From assembly GCA_016713985.1 (NCBI GenBank), contig JADJOD010000017.1, positions 111,921-175,920 of the forward strand: a DNA stretch of 64,000 nucleotides. The letters are read 5' to 3'. Position 1 is the first letter of the stretch. Each line of letters opens with the position of its first letter. This DNA is from Lewinellaceae bacterium. Its GTDB lineage: Bacteria > Bacteroidota > Bacteroidia > Chitinophagales > Saprospiraceae. The translations under genes and the position numbers were made by a program. This document shows, piece after piece, positions 53,536-62,937 of the stretch. The notes beneath the pieces were generated by a model, which was given only the letters and a program-made list of their open reading frames with translations, had not been told where the DNA came from and did not search any database.

Positions 53536-55332
53536 ATGAAAAAAATCCTGTTGTCTGTGCTGTTCCTTTTAATCACCCTGGTTTCGGCGTTCAGCCAGTC
53601 CGGTCAAAACTGGCGCTCCAAGGTTGCTCCCGACCTCCTTGTTTTGCTGGATAAAGGTGAAAAAGTTGATTTTATCGCCGTTTTTCGCGAAAAAGCCGAC
53701 CTCCGGGGCGTCCAAAACCTGAAAACCAAATCCGAAAAATCCCGTTTTGTCTTCCAAAGGCTGGAAGAAACCGCCAACCGCGCGCAGCTGAACGCAACCC
53801 GTATCCTGCGCGAACAGGGACTGTCCGCCAACCGCCTTTTCCTGGTAAACGCCCTGGCTGTCAGTCAGGCCGACGCCCTGGCAACCCGCCAACTGGCTGA
53901 ATTACAAGAAGTAATGTGGCTTGGCGCCGATCCCTGGGTCAAATTTGAAGGCCCCGTAAATACTTCGGCCGGCGCCCCCGCCGAACGCGGTACCATTGAA
54001 TGGGGGGTGGAAAAAATCAACGCGCCCGCCGCCTGGGCGCTGGGTTTCACCGGGCAGGGCGTCACGATCGGTGGAGCCGACACCGGTTACGAATGGGCAC
54101 ACCCGGCCATTAAATCCCATTACCGGGGCTGGACGGGCGATTCACTCACAACCAGCCACGAGTATAACTGGCACGACGCCATCCACGAGATCAATCCGTT
54201 GAGCGGAGATTCCATCATCAATCCGGGTAACAACCCCTGCGGGCTGGACGCCGCCGCGCCCTGCGACGACAACAACCACGGTACACACACGATGGGCACC
54301 ATGGCCGGCGACGACGGCCAGGGCAACCAGATCGGCGTGGCGCCCGGCGCCAACTGGGTCGGCTGCCGCAACATGGAGCGCGGCTGGGGCAAACCCTCCT
54401 CGTACCTCGAATGTTTTGGATGGTTTTTAGCGCCGACCGACCTCAACGGCGAAAACCCCAACCCGGACAAATCCCCGCACGTCATCAACAACTCCTGGTA
54501 CTGTGCCAGCATCGAAGGTTGCACCGACCTGACAATCAACGAATTACTCCGAACGGCAGTCATCAACCTGAAAGCGGCCGGTGTGGTTGTGGTGGTCAGT
54601 AACGGCAACGACGGCAGCAACGGCACCTGCGCCACCACGAGTGGGCCTCCCGGTTATTTCGAAGAAAGTTTCAGCGTGGGCGCCACACTCAGCAACGATA
54701 CCATTACCGGATTCAGCAGCCGCGGGCCGGTGATCATCGACGGCAGCAACCGGATCAAACCCAATGTGTGCGCTCCGGGTGCAGCCGTGCGTTCCAGCGT
54801 TCGCGGTGGCGGTTATGCCCATTTTTGGGGCACCAGTATGGCCGGCCCACACGTAGCCGGGCTGGTTGCATTGATGATTTCTGCCAATCCGGACCTTGCC
54901 GGCAACGTGGATGCGATCGAAGATATCATCGAACAAACGGCTGTATTCTACGCCGATACGATGGATTGCCTGCCGAGCCTCGGCACTTCCCGCCCCAACC
55001 ACGCTTATGGCTGGGGGCGTATTGAAGCCATCGGCGCCGTAAACGCCGCGCTCGCTTATTCCCCCGTCAATGCACCGGAACCGGCAAGCCCGGAAGCCGG
55101 CGTTTTCCCCAACCCGACCGCCGGAGAGGTTATTTTCGACCTGAATAATGTATCCGGAAAAACAACCCTGGAAATTTTTGCGGCCGATGGCAAACGGGTG
55201 TTCAGCAAAACGTGGACGGCACAAAACCACCAGTTGGCGCCCGTTTCACTGAAAAACGAGCCGCAAGGCGTGTATTTCTGGCAGGTCAGGGCCGAAAACG
55301 GCGTGGTTTCGGGGAGATTGGTGAAGGAATAG
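53536..55332 (+). CDS. Secreted S8 subtilisin-like protease with T9SS sorting domain
   Basis: A 598-residue protein: signal peptide (MKKILLSVLFLLITLVSAFS), an inhibitor-like pro-region (about 25-150) and a subtilase domain with the triad Asp182 (GGADTGYEWAHP), His248 (NNHGTHTMGTMAG) and Ser434 (WGTSMAGPHVAGL). Oxyanion Asn is in VINNSWYC. The last 75 residues (GVFPNPTAGEVIFDLNNVSG ... QGVYFWQVRAENGVVSGRLV) are a type A C-terminal sorting domain for the type IX secretion system, so the enzyme is released or attached at the cell surface. Confidence 0.95.
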   Translation: MKKILLSVLFLLITLVSAFSQSGQNWRSKVAPDLLVLLDKGEKVDFIAVFREKADLRGVQNLKTKSEKSRFVFQRLEETANRAQLNATRILREQGLSANRLFLVNALAVSQADALATRQLAELQEVMWLGADPWVKFEGPVNTSAGAPAERGTIEWGVEKINAPAAWALGFTGQGVTIGGADTGYEWAHPAIKSHYRGWTGDSLTTSHEYNWHDAIHEINPLSGDSIINPGNNPCGLDAAAPCDDNNHGTHTMGTMAGDDGQGNQIGVAPGANWVGCRNMERGWGKPSSYLECFGWFLAPTDLNGENPNPDKSPHVINNSWYCASIEGCTDLTINELLRTAVINLKAAGVVVVVSNGNDGSNGTCATTSGPPGYFEESFSVGATLSNDTITGFSSRGPVIIDGSNRIKPNVCAPGAAVRSSVRGGGYAHFWGTSMAGPHVAGLVALMISANPDLAGNVDAIEDIIEQTAVFYADTMDCLPSLGTSRPNHAYGWGRIEAIGAVNAALAYSPVNAPEPASPEAGVFPNPTAGEVIFDLNNVSGKTTLEIFAADGKRVFSKTWTAQNHQLAPVSLKNEPQGVYFWQVRAENGVVSGRLVKE

Positions 55333-55346
55333 GGTTTAATGACCCG

Positions 55347-55931
55347 CTACGGCTCCTGAATCTTCAAATGAAACTTGCCTTCCGTCAGGAAAATACTATC
55401 GGGAACACCGGGCCATTGTGTGTTGGAAGGCTCTTTTTTTAAAAATACTTGAAAACGGCCTTCCACGGTACGGGCAATAGAGTCGTATTTGATGACTTCT
55501 ATAAAATGATCGGTCCGAGTGGTGTCAATCTTGAAATCGCCTATTGGCTGATCCCATTCACTTGTCATAATAAACAATGCCTCTGGGGTGAAATTATTAA
55601 AATTGCTAACTAATTCGTATTCAATTAGATAATTGCCTATCTGACAAGGAATATCGTGTAAAAATAGAGATTCGCCAATGAGGTTTGAATACATTATTTT
55701 GGCGCGAAGTTGAAATCGTTCATGGGTATGTATGTGATACCAGGCGTTGAATGGAGCAGACCACGCAATATCATTTTTTAAAACGGCGCCCTTTCCGAGT
55801 CCTATAATGGGTGTGTCTACGGGGACCTGGATTGTGTCTGTCGGGTCTGTAGAATTGCCTGATTGTAATTGCGTCTTTTGGCAATTCATCAACGTGACAG
55901 TGATGATTATTGCGACGAATATGGTTTTCAT
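55347..55931 (-). CDS. Lipoprotein of unknown function
   Basis: A 194-residue protein with a lipoprotein signal (MKTIFVAIIITVTLMNCQKT; Cys17 in the lipobox LMNC) and a Ser/Thr/Pro linker typical of surface lipoproteins. The remaining 150 residues look beta-rich and have no recognised domain. It follows the T9SS cargo gene by 8 bp on the minus strand and is probably co-transcribed with it. The pair may be a surface-exposed module. Confidence 0.75.
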   Translation of the reverse strand: MKTIFVAIIITVTLMNCQKTQLQSGNSTDPTDTIQVPVDTPIIGLGKGAVLKNDIAWSAPFNAWYHIHTHERFQLRAKIMYSNLIGESLFLHDIPCQIGNYLIEYELVSNFNNFTPEALFIMTSEWDQPIGDFKIDTTRTDHFIEVIKYDSIARTVEGRFQVFLKKEPSNTQWPGVPDSIFLTEGKFHLKIQEP

Positions 55932-55939
55932 GTTACCGG

Positions 55940-56663
55940 TCAGTTTTGAATAATGATTAACCCGGTGTTTTGTTTCCGGCCAATTCCTTGAAGCCGGATA
56001 AGATAGATGCCTGTATTACGACTGACGAGGTCGATCAATGCAATACCATCCGTGTCAAAAACGATGTCTTTCTTATAAATTTCCCTGCCCAAAACGTCCG
56101 TAACGGTTAGCGGCAGTGTCTTACCTGCGGCGGATGCATAGCGTAGCGACAGTGTTTTGCCCTCAGATGGATTAGGGTAAACAGTTAGTGTGTCCTCTCC
56201 GTTTATATCGATTGCCGAAAGCGCCTGATTTCCACCCTTATGTGCTGTGCAGGTACAATTCGGGTTTGACAAATCGATCTTTTTGATACGACTAACCACC
56301 ACATAATCAGAGGAAACAACCAGGCATTTGACCCAGTAGGTATGGCATGTAGGGTGCTCTTCCAGCGAGAGTGTCGCACCTGTACCAAGCAACGAATCCT
56401 GTCCCTGCTGAAAAATACCCGTGGGGCTCCAGTACCAGTACACCGTGTAGGGAGGTGCGCCGGCAAGACCGGTATCGGGCTCCATGATATAGGCGTTCAA
56501 GTCAAAAGGCAAGTCCCGGCAATGCGACGTCGAAATAAAAACGGATAATTCCTGGGTTGGAAAAAAATCGCTTTGCGATTGCAGGAAACTGTGTGAAAGG
56601 ACAAAAAGCAGGAAAGTCAGAAATCCAACGCTGGGGGAGGGGGAATTTGGATACGTTTTTCAT
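55940..56663 (-). CDS. Secreted protein with T9SS sorting domain, frameshifted in this sequence
   Basis: The main frame to 55940 holds a PKD/Ig-like segment (PYTVYWYWSPTGIFQQGQDS) and a type A T9SS sorting domain (LTVYPNPSEGKTLSLRYASA ... NTGIYLIRLQGIGRKQNTGL). Its natural start is ATG 56663 in another frame. Removing one base from the G runs at 56633-56643 gives MKNVSKFPSPSVGFLTFLLF, then VLSHSFLQSQSDFFPTQE, a good signal peptide. The corrected protein has about 240 residues and is almost all sorting and Ig-like domains; no catalytic part is seen. Confidence 0.75.
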
Positions 56664-56780
56664 GCCGCTTGTATTTTTGATGTTACATGATTAGCAAATG
56701 TAACGTATTTTTTTACATTCTGCGAGGGTGTTCAAAAAAGTGTGTCAAAGTTATCATCAAAAAAATAAACAACTTTGACA

Positions 56781-58034
56781 ATGAAAAAGAAAAGAACATC
56801 ACGTCCGAGTTTGGAAGAAATAGTTCCAGATGAAGGCAAACGCAAAGAAATGCTGAGTCGTCTGTACCAGGGCGATTCGATATTGGGCGAGGGGGGCATA
56901 TTCACGGAGATGCTTCAAGCCTTTGTGAATGCGGCGTTGGAAGGAGAGATGAAACATCATTTGAAGGAAGGCGAGGGGGCAGGATTTAGCAATCGTCGCA
57001 ATGGCCATACGCACAAGTTGGTGCGAAGCGTTGCGGGTCCCTTGGAGATAAAAACGCCACGGGATCGACAGGGGGCTCATGAGCCGAAGTTAATCAAGAA
57101 ATGGGAACGGGAGTTAGGCACTGGGTTGGATGAGATCATCTTGAGTTTATATGCCCGCGGCCACTCTGTGGAAGATGTAAGGTATCAGTTGCAGCAGTTA
57201 TACGGAGTAGAGGTGAGTGCGGGTGCGATCAGCGCGGTGACGGATCAGGTATGGAATGAGATTGTAGCGTGGCAACAGCGGCCTTTATCGGGCTGTTACC
57301 CGGTAGTCTACCTGGATGCCATTGTGTTCAAGGTTCGGGAGGACGGCCGGGTAATAAACAAAGCGATTTACACGGTTTATGGGGTAAATGCGGAGGGCCA
57401 AAGGGATATATTGGGCTTATACCTGAACGAAACGGAAGGCTCGCGGCAGTGGGGTTTGATTTTGGAAGACATTAAACGGCGGGGCGTAGAGGAGGTGTTT
57501 TTTTTCTGTGTGGATGGGCTCAAGGGCTTTAAAGAGGTGATCCAAGAGGTTTTTCCGCGAAGTATCGTGCAGCGTTGCGTGGTTCACATGATTCGTTCTT
57601 CGACGCGATTTGTGAGTGATAAAGACATCAAAATGTTGTGCGCTGATTTACGGAAAGTGTACACGGCAGCCAACCGCGAACAAGCCTCGATCGCTTTGGA
57701 AGCCTTTGGCCAACGCTGGGATGAAAAGTACAAAGAGGTTCGCCAAAAATGGGCGGAAAACTGGGATGAATTGATGGCATTCATGGATTACAAAGAAGAT
57801 ATCCGTCGAATGATTTACACCACCAACCCGGTAGAGGCCTTGCATCGGGTGATGCGGAAAGTAACCAAAACAAAAGGAGCCTGGAACAGTGACAAAGCCT
57901 TGCTCAAACAACTATATCTGACTTTGCAGTACACACAAAAAAGTTGGAAAAAAAACGCCTACAACTGGAAAGTCATCCAGCGCGAACTGATCGACCAATT
58001 TGGCGAACCATACAGCCGGTGGTTGGAAATTTGA
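56781..58034 (+). CDS. IS256-family (mutator-type) transposase
   Basis: A 417-residue transposase from ATG 56781 (an in-frame TTG six bases earlier is less likely). The DDE pattern is visible: first Asp in VVYLDAIVFKVREDGRV, second Asp in FFFCVDGLKGFKEVI, and Glu in TTNPVEALHRVMRK, with the family's C/H-containing stretch VQRCVVHMIRSST between them. Length and motifs match complete, active IS256 enzymes that move by copy-and-paste through a circular intermediate. It occupies almost the whole element. Confidence 0.95.
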   Translation: MKKKRTSRPSLEEIVPDEGKRKEMLSRLYQGDSILGEGGIFTEMLQAFVNAALEGEMKHHLKEGEGAGFSNRRNGHTHKLVRSVAGPLEIKTPRDRQGAHEPKLIKKWERELGTGLDEIILSLYARGHSVEDVRYQLQQLYGVEVSAGAISAVTDQVWNEIVAWQQRPLSGCYPVVYLDAIVFKVREDGRVINKAIYTVYGVNAEGQRDILGLYLNETEGSRQWGLILEDIKRRGVEEVFFFCVDGLKGFKEVIQEVFPRSIVQRCVVHMIRSSTRFVSDKDIKMLCADLRKVYTAANREQASIALEAFGQRWDEKYKEVRQKWAENWDELMAFMDYKEDIRRMIYTTNPVEALHRVMRKVTKTKGAWNSDKALLKQLYLTLQYTQKSWKKNAYNWKVIQRELIDQFGEPYSRWLEI

Positions 58035-58098
58035 GGCGCGTGGCGCCGGGCAGAGCCCTCGGCCTACGGCCTTCGGGCTCTGCCCGGCGCCACGCGCC
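58035..58098 (+). repeat. Perfect 24-bp stem-loop directly after the transposase stop
   Basis: Arms 58035-58058 and 58075-58098 (GGCGCGTGGCGCCGGGCAGA...) are perfectly complementary over 24 bp around a 16-nt loop that contains a GGCC-TAC-GGCC mini-hairpin. Far richer in G+C than the rest of the element. Probably a transcription block against read-through, or an inserted palindrome. Confidence 0.85.
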
Positions 58099-58218
58099 CA
58101 GAAAAGTGTGACACACTTTTCTGAACATTCCCCATTCTGCAACATAAAGAATTAATAAATACGCAATCCGTTCAGCCGGGATGACCAGTTCCCAACTTTT
58201 CCCAACCTTTGCCCCCAT

Positions 58219-58262
58219 CCTGAAACCCTCAAACCCTTTGAAACCCTCAAACCTTGAAACCT
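58219..58262. repeat. Tandem aaaccctc words before the decarboxylase gene
   Basis: Words tgaaaccctcaaaccctttg followed by aaaccctcaaaccttgaaac, the complement of the gggtttcaagg words at 35526. They fill the leader up to 10 bp before ATG 58272. Confidence 0.7.
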
Positions 58263-58271
58263 CCGAAGATT

Positions 58272-59267
58272 ATGCACAAGATCGACATGCACACCCACCT
58301 CCTGCCCGAGCGGCTGCCCAATTTTGCGGACAAATTCGGGTACGGGGACTTTATCCACCTGCAGCACCACCGCCCCGGCTTTGCGCGGATGATGAAAGGC
58401 GACGTATTTTTCCGGGAGATCGAACAAAACTGCTGGGATCCCGAAGTACGTATTCCCGAATACGCGCGTTTCCATACACCCGTGCAGGTGGTGTGCACCA
58501 TCCCGGTTATGTTTTCTTACTGGGCCAAAGCGGCGGATTGCCTCGACCTGTCCATGTACCTCAACGACCACTTAGCCGGTGTGGTGGACGATTTTCCGGA
58601 ACACTACATCGCGCTCGGCACCCTTCCGATGCAAGATACCGATCTGGCAATCAAAGAGTTGGAGCGATTGAAAGACCTCGGCGTCCCCGGCGTCCAGATT
58701 GGCTCCAACGTGAATCAGCTAAACCTGAGCGAACCGCAGTTTTTTCCCGTTTTTGAAGCCTGCCAATCGCTCGACATGGCCGTGTTTGTACATCCCTGGG
58801 AAATGATGGGCGAGGCCCAAATGCGCAAATACTGGTTGCCCTGGCTGGTGGGGATGCCCGCCGAAACCAGCCGGGCCGTTTGTTCGCTGCTTTTCGGCGG
58901 CGTGATGGAGCGGCTGCCGGACCTGCGTTTTTGCTTCGCACACGCAGGCGGGTCGTTTATCCCGACCATCGGGCGGGTGCAGCACGGCTTCGACTGCCGC
59001 CCCGACTTAGTGGCGGTGGATAATCCGGTGCCGCCGCGCGATTATCTGGGCAAATTCTGGGTGGATTCGGCCACCCACGACCCGCAATTGCTGCGGTACA
59101 TCCTCGACGTGATCGGCGACGATAAAGTGTGCCTCGGCACCGACTATCCTTTCCCACTCGGCGACCTCGAAATCGGCACCTTTATCGAACAAATGGTGCT
59201 GCCGCAGGAAACATTGGAAAAGATTTTTTACAAAAACACGCTGGAGTGGCTGTATGGAAAAAAATAA
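58272..59267 (+). CDS. 2-amino-3-carboxymuconate-6-semialdehyde decarboxylase (ACMSD)-like amidohydrolase
   Basis: A 331-residue amidohydrolase-2 TIM barrel from ATG 58272. The metal motif HxH is in KIDMHTHLLPERLPNF (H7, H9), further ligands in FVHPWEMMG, FAHAGGSFIPT and the late Asp in GTDYPFPLGDLE. The sequence is close in pattern to ACMSD of the kynurenine pathway (tryptophan degradation), including WDPEVRIPEY and the VDSATHDP segment. No other kynurenine genes are in the window, so this exact substrate is likely but not proven. It stands directly behind the IS256 copy. Confidence 0.85.
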   Translation: MHKIDMHTHLLPERLPNFADKFGYGDFIHLQHHRPGFARMMKGDVFFREIEQNCWDPEVRIPEYARFHTPVQVVCTIPVMFSYWAKAADCLDLSMYLNDHLAGVVDDFPEHYIALGTLPMQDTDLAIKELERLKDLGVPGVQIGSNVNQLNLSEPQFFPVFEACQSLDMAVFVHPWEMMGEAQMRKYWLPWLVGMPAETSRAVCSLLFGGVMERLPDLRFCFAHAGGSFIPTIGRVQHGFDCRPDLVAVDNPVPPRDYLGKFWVDSATHDPQLLRYILDVIGDDKVCLGTDYPFPLGDLEIGTFIEQMVLPQETLEKIFYKNTLEWLYGKK

Positions 59268-59269
59268 AC

Positions 59270-59830
59270 TCAAAACATCCGGACAATCGCCAGAGCAGCC
59301 AAACTGCTGAACCCTGCCGAAAAACTCATCAACAGTTTTTCATCCCTCGCCTTGCTGAACCTCGACCGGATACCCGGCACCGTTTCAAGGCTGATGGCCC
59401 AGCGATCGTTAAACTCGTGCTGCAAACCGATTACATACCCGATGCCGATGCCGGCAACCCATTGCGAAAAATCCCGGTTGTCGTTATACCGCCCAAGGTC
59501 GGCGCCGGCCTCCCAGCCGTCGTAAAAAACAAGGCGATCTCCTGCCTTTTTGCGTTTTTCCACGCCGAAATAAATTCCCGCTTCCAGCGATGATTGGATT
59601 TTTTTATCCGTATAAATAACATCCAACCGGCCAAAAGCCGCCCGAAAACGCCGGAAACGGTGTTCGTCAAGCGCTTTTTTGAAGATAAAATTAAAGGTGT
59701 TATCCCCTTTAAAATTTACGCCGCTGAATTGTAAACCGGCTTCGTGCCGGCTTGAAACCTGTTGGCCTGAAGCGCTGAAAATGAATAGAATAGAACATAA
59801 AAAGGTAGTAAAAAAGGGCATGGCATACAT
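59270..59830 (-). CDS. Exported protein, probable outer-membrane or periplasmic, unknown
   Basis: A 186-residue protein from ATG 59830 with a signal peptide (MPFFTTFLCSILFIFSASGQ). The mature part shows amphipathic strands and Gly/aromatic positions (HEAGLQFSGVNFKGDNTFNF, SSLEAGIYFGVEKRKKAGDR, WVAGIGIGYVIGLQHEFNDR) suggesting a small beta-barrel. The long upstream frame to 60229 is antisense to xylB and is rejected. No function can be given. It converges on the ACMSD-like gene with 2 bp between stops. Confidence 0.75.
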   Translation of the reverse strand: MYAMPFFTTFLCSILFIFSASGQQVSSRHEAGLQFSGVNFKGDNTFNFIFKKALDEHRFRRFRAAFGRLDVIYTDKKIQSSLEAGIYFGVEKRKKAGDRLVFYDGWEAGADLGRYNDNRDFSQWVAGIGIGYVIGLQHEFNDRWAISLETVPGIRSRFSKARDEKLLMSFSAGFSSLAALAIVRMF

Positions 59831-60041
59831 GGCGGAAGATTGAATGGTGAAATGATTCCTGGCAAACGATGCAACGCACGGCACACGCTGTTTTATTAAG
59901 GAAGGTTTAACGGGACACCAAAAAAGCATTTTGATTTTTCCGATCCCAAAATATTCCGGTGAGCGCTTAACTTCGCCCGTCCGGCATCCAAACATTTTTC
60001 CCGTCAGGTGTCCGCATCCACCAATCAAACAATTTTCCCAC

Positions 60042-61523
60042 GTGTACCTGTTAGGCATTGATATTGGCAGTTCCTCCATAAAAGCCGCTCTTGTGGACGC
60101 CCGAACGGGCCAAACCACGGGCATCGCCGGCGCTCCCGACACGGAGATGGACATCATCGCGCTCCAGCCGGGCTGGGCCGAACAAGACCCCGAATCCTGG
60201 TGGGTGAATTGTCGCGACGCCGTGCACAAATTGCTCGGGCGAACGGGGGTCCCCCCCGCCGATATTGCCGCTATCGGGATTTCCTACCAAATGCACGGTT
60301 TAGTCTGCATCGACCGGGATGGCCGGGTCGTCCGCCCCGCGATCATCTGGTGCGACAGCCGGGCAGTCGGCATCGGCGATGCGGCCTTCCACGACCTGGG
60401 TGAGGATTATTGCCTGCGGCACTACCTGAACGGCCCCGGCAACTTCACGGCCTCCAAACTCAAGTGGGTCAAAAACAACGAACCGGCGCAATACGAACGG
60501 ATCCGCCACATGCTGCTGCCCGGCGACTACATCGCTTTCCGGATGACGGGCGAGCCGCTGACGACGATTTCGGGCCTTTCCGAAGGGATTTTGTGGGATT
60601 TTGCGGAAAACGGCGTCGCACAACGTTTGCTGAATTACTACGGGATCGACCGATCGCTGATCCCGGCGCTGGCCCCGACTTTTGGCCGGCAGGGAAATTT
60701 GTCGGAATCCGCCGCTGAATATCTCGGATTAAAACCGGGAACACCGGTGACCTACCGCGCCGGCGACCAGCCGAACAATGCACTGGCACTCCACGTATTA
60801 AACCCCGGCGAAGTAGCGGCTACCGGCGGCACTTCCGGCGTCGTGTACGGGGTGGTGGACCAACTGGCTTCCGATCCGCAAAACCGGGTGAACAGTTTTG
60901 CACACGTCAATCACCATCCGGCAGCGCCCCGTATCGGCGTGTTGCTGTGTATCAACGGCACAGGTATCCTGTACGGCTGGATGCGCAAACAGGTCGCGCT
61001 CGACGGCGTATCGTACGAGGTCATGGAACAACTGGCCGCTTCCGTTCCGGCAGGTTCCGACGGGCTTCGAATTATTCCGTTCGGCAACGGCGCCGAACGG
61101 ATGCTGGGCAACCGGCCCGGCGCGGCATCAATCCTCAACCTGCATTTCAACCGGCATGGGCGCCCGCATTTATACCGGGCAGCGCTCGAAGCTGTGGCGT
61201 TTTCATTCGTTTACGGCATAAAAGTATTGCAGGAACTGGGCCTGAACGCCTCGGTCATGCGGGTCGGCAACGACAATTTGTTCCAGTCGGCCGTTTTTTC
61301 CCACACCATCGCGCAGTTACTGGGGTGCCGCATCGAAATGTTGCGCACCACCGGCGCCGTGGGTGCGGCGATCGCCTCGGGAGTCGGCATCGGACTTTGG
61401 GCGGATGTCCGCGAAGGTTTGGGCGCGTCGCCCCCCCTTCATTTCTACGAACCTCAGGGGACGGACAACGCCTGCCGGGAGGCATTTGATGACTGGAATA
61501 CATATTTGAACACCGGAAATTAG
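60042..61523 (+). CDS. xylB: Xylulokinase
   Basis: A 493-residue FGGY-family sugar kinase. The N-terminal phosphate loop YLLGIDIGSSSIKAAL, the QPGWAEQDPESWW segment, SYQMHGLVCID, the catalytic-Asp region YRAGDQPNNALA and the late GGxS-like ATGGTSGVVYGV match xylulokinases. GTG 60042 is taken as start because it directly precedes the family's first strand; upstream in-frame codons encode no similarity. It phosphorylates D-xylulose with ATP and lies 49 bp before xylA, forming the xylose operon. No xylose transporter is adjacent. Confidence 0.92.
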   Translation: MYLLGIDIGSSSIKAALVDARTGQTTGIAGAPDTEMDIIALQPGWAEQDPESWWVNCRDAVHKLLGRTGVPPADIAAIGISYQMHGLVCIDRDGRVVRPAIIWCDSRAVGIGDAAFHDLGEDYCLRHYLNGPGNFTASKLKWVKNNEPAQYERIRHMLLPGDYIAFRMTGEPLTTISGLSEGILWDFAENGVAQRLLNYYGIDRSLIPALAPTFGRQGNLSESAAEYLGLKPGTPVTYRAGDQPNNALALHVLNPGEVAATGGTSGVVYGVVDQLASDPQNRVNSFAHVNHHPAAPRIGVLLCINGTGILYGWMRKQVALDGVSYEVMEQLAASVPAGSDGLRIIPFGNGAERMLGNRPGAASILNLHFNRHGRPHLYRAALEAVAFSFVYGIKVLQELGLNASVMRVGNDNLFQSAVFSHTIAQLLGCRIEMLRTTGAVGAAIASGVGIGLWADVREGLGASPPLHFYEPQGTDNACREAFDDWNTYLNTGN

Positions 61524-61572
61524 GTTTCAACACCGTAAAGCATTTAACATTCACCAACCGTTCTTTTTTCCC

Positions 61573-62919
61573 ATGGCAAATCTTAATCCAATCCAACTGA
61601 CTTCCGGCGACACCGAATATTTCAAAAAAATCGGCCGTATCCGCTATGAGGGGCCGGAGTCGGACAACCCGCTGGCCTATCGTTTTTACGACGAAAACCG
61701 GGTGGTGGGCGGCAAAACCATGCGCGAGCATTTCAAATTTGCCGTCGCTTACTGGCATACCCTCTGCGGCACGGGCGGCGATCCTTTCGGCGCACCGACC
61801 AAACAATACCCCTGGTTGCAGGCCAAAGACCCCGTCCGGCAGGCAAAGGATAAAATGGACGCTGCCTTTGAGTTTATCACCAAACTGGGCCTCCCCTACT
61901 ACTGTTTCCACGATTTTGACCTCGTAGCAGAAGCGGACAGCCTTGCCAAAAGTGAACGCCGCCTGCAGGCCGTCGGCGAATACGCCAAAGAAAAAATGGC
62001 CGCTTCCGGGGTACGCCTGCTCTGGGGCACGGCCAACCTGTTCGGCCACCCGCGCTACATGAACGGGGCCGCCACCAATCCGGATTTTGCCGTCGTGGCG
62101 CACGCCGGAGCGCAGGTAAAAATGGCGCTCGACCTCACGATCGCACTGGGCGGCGAAAACTACGTGTTCTGGGGCGGCCGCGAAGGCTACCAGTCGCTGC
62201 TGAATACGGATATGAAACGTGAGCTGGACCACATGGCCCGTTTCCTGCACATGGCCAAGGATTATGCCCGGAAAAACGGCTTTTCGGGCGCCTTTTTTAT
62301 CGAACCCAAGCCGATGGAGCCCAGCAAACACCAGTACGACTTCGATTCGGCCACGGTAACCGCCTTCCTGCGGGAACACGGCCTGATGAAAGATTTTAAA
62401 CTCAACGTGGAAGTGAACCACGCTACGCTGGCCCTGCACAGTTTCCAGCACGAGTTGCAGGTGGCGGCCAATGCCGGGCTGCTCGGCAGCATCGACGCCA
62501 ACCGCGGCGACTACCAAAACGGCTGGGATACCGACCAGTTTCCCAACAACGTATACGAACTGACCGAAGCCTGGCTGGTGATCCTCGAAGCCGGCGGCTT
62601 GCAGGGCGGCGGCGTCAATTTCGACGCCAAAACCCGGCGCAATTCCACCGACCTGGAGGACTTGTTCCACGCACACATCGGCGGTATCGATACTTTTGCC
62701 CGCGCCCTGCTGGCCGCAGACGCGATTTTATCGCACTCGAAGTACCGCAGTATTCGCAGCGAACGCTACGCGTCGTTCGACACCGGCGAGGGGCAATTGT
62801 TTGAAAACGGCAAACTGAAACTGGGCGACCTGGCCAAAATAGCCAAACGCAACGGCGAACCGGCGCTGAGCAGCGGCCGCCAGGAACTGATGGAAAATAT
62901 CGTGAACCGGTACGTGTAA
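61573..62919 (+). CDS. xylA: Xylose isomerase
   Basis: A 448-residue class II xylose isomerase. The signatures VFWGGREGYQSLLNTD and FFIEPKPMEPSKHQYDFD hold the metal-binding Glu residues; the catalytic His is in YYCFHDFDLVAEAD, and NVEVNHATLALHSFQHE, then GSIDANRGD complete the metal site. It converts D-xylose to D-xylulose (two divalent ions), feeding XylB. Last gene of the operon, convergent with the methyltransferase gene 18 bp away. Confidence 0.96.
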   Translation: MANLNPIQLTSGDTEYFKKIGRIRYEGPESDNPLAYRFYDENRVVGGKTMREHFKFAVAYWHTLCGTGGDPFGAPTKQYPWLQAKDPVRQAKDKMDAAFEFITKLGLPYYCFHDFDLVAEADSLAKSERRLQAVGEYAKEKMAASGVRLLWGTANLFGHPRYMNGAATNPDFAVVAHAGAQVKMALDLTIALGGENYVFWGGREGYQSLLNTDMKRELDHMARFLHMAKDYARKNGFSGAFFIEPKPMEPSKHQYDFDSATVTAFLREHGLMKDFKLNVEVNHATLALHSFQHELQVAANAGLLGSIDANRGDYQNGWDTDQFPNNVYELTEAWLVILEAGGLQGGGVNFDAKTRRNSTDLEDLFHAHIGGIDTFARALLAADAILSHSKYRSIRSERYASFDTGEGQLFENGKLKLGDLAKIAKRNGEPALSSGRQELMENIVNRYV

Positions 62920-62937
62920 CAGACTTGTTGCGGTGGG

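Larger units (their letters stand above)
56724..58132. mobile_element. Complete IS256-family insertion sequence
   Basis: About 1409 bp. Terminal inverted repeats of about 24 bp (left GAGGGTGTTCAAAAAAGTGT, right complement GGGAATGTTCAGAAAAGTGT) and a perfect 8-bp target duplication CATTCTGC at 56716-56723 and 58133-58140. A single full-length transposase lies inside. The exact duplication and intact gene point to a recent insertion. Confidence 0.9.

Noticed and set aside
61255..62676. 473-codon minus-strand open frame
   Set aside because: Antisense to the end of xylB and to xylA, both clearly real.
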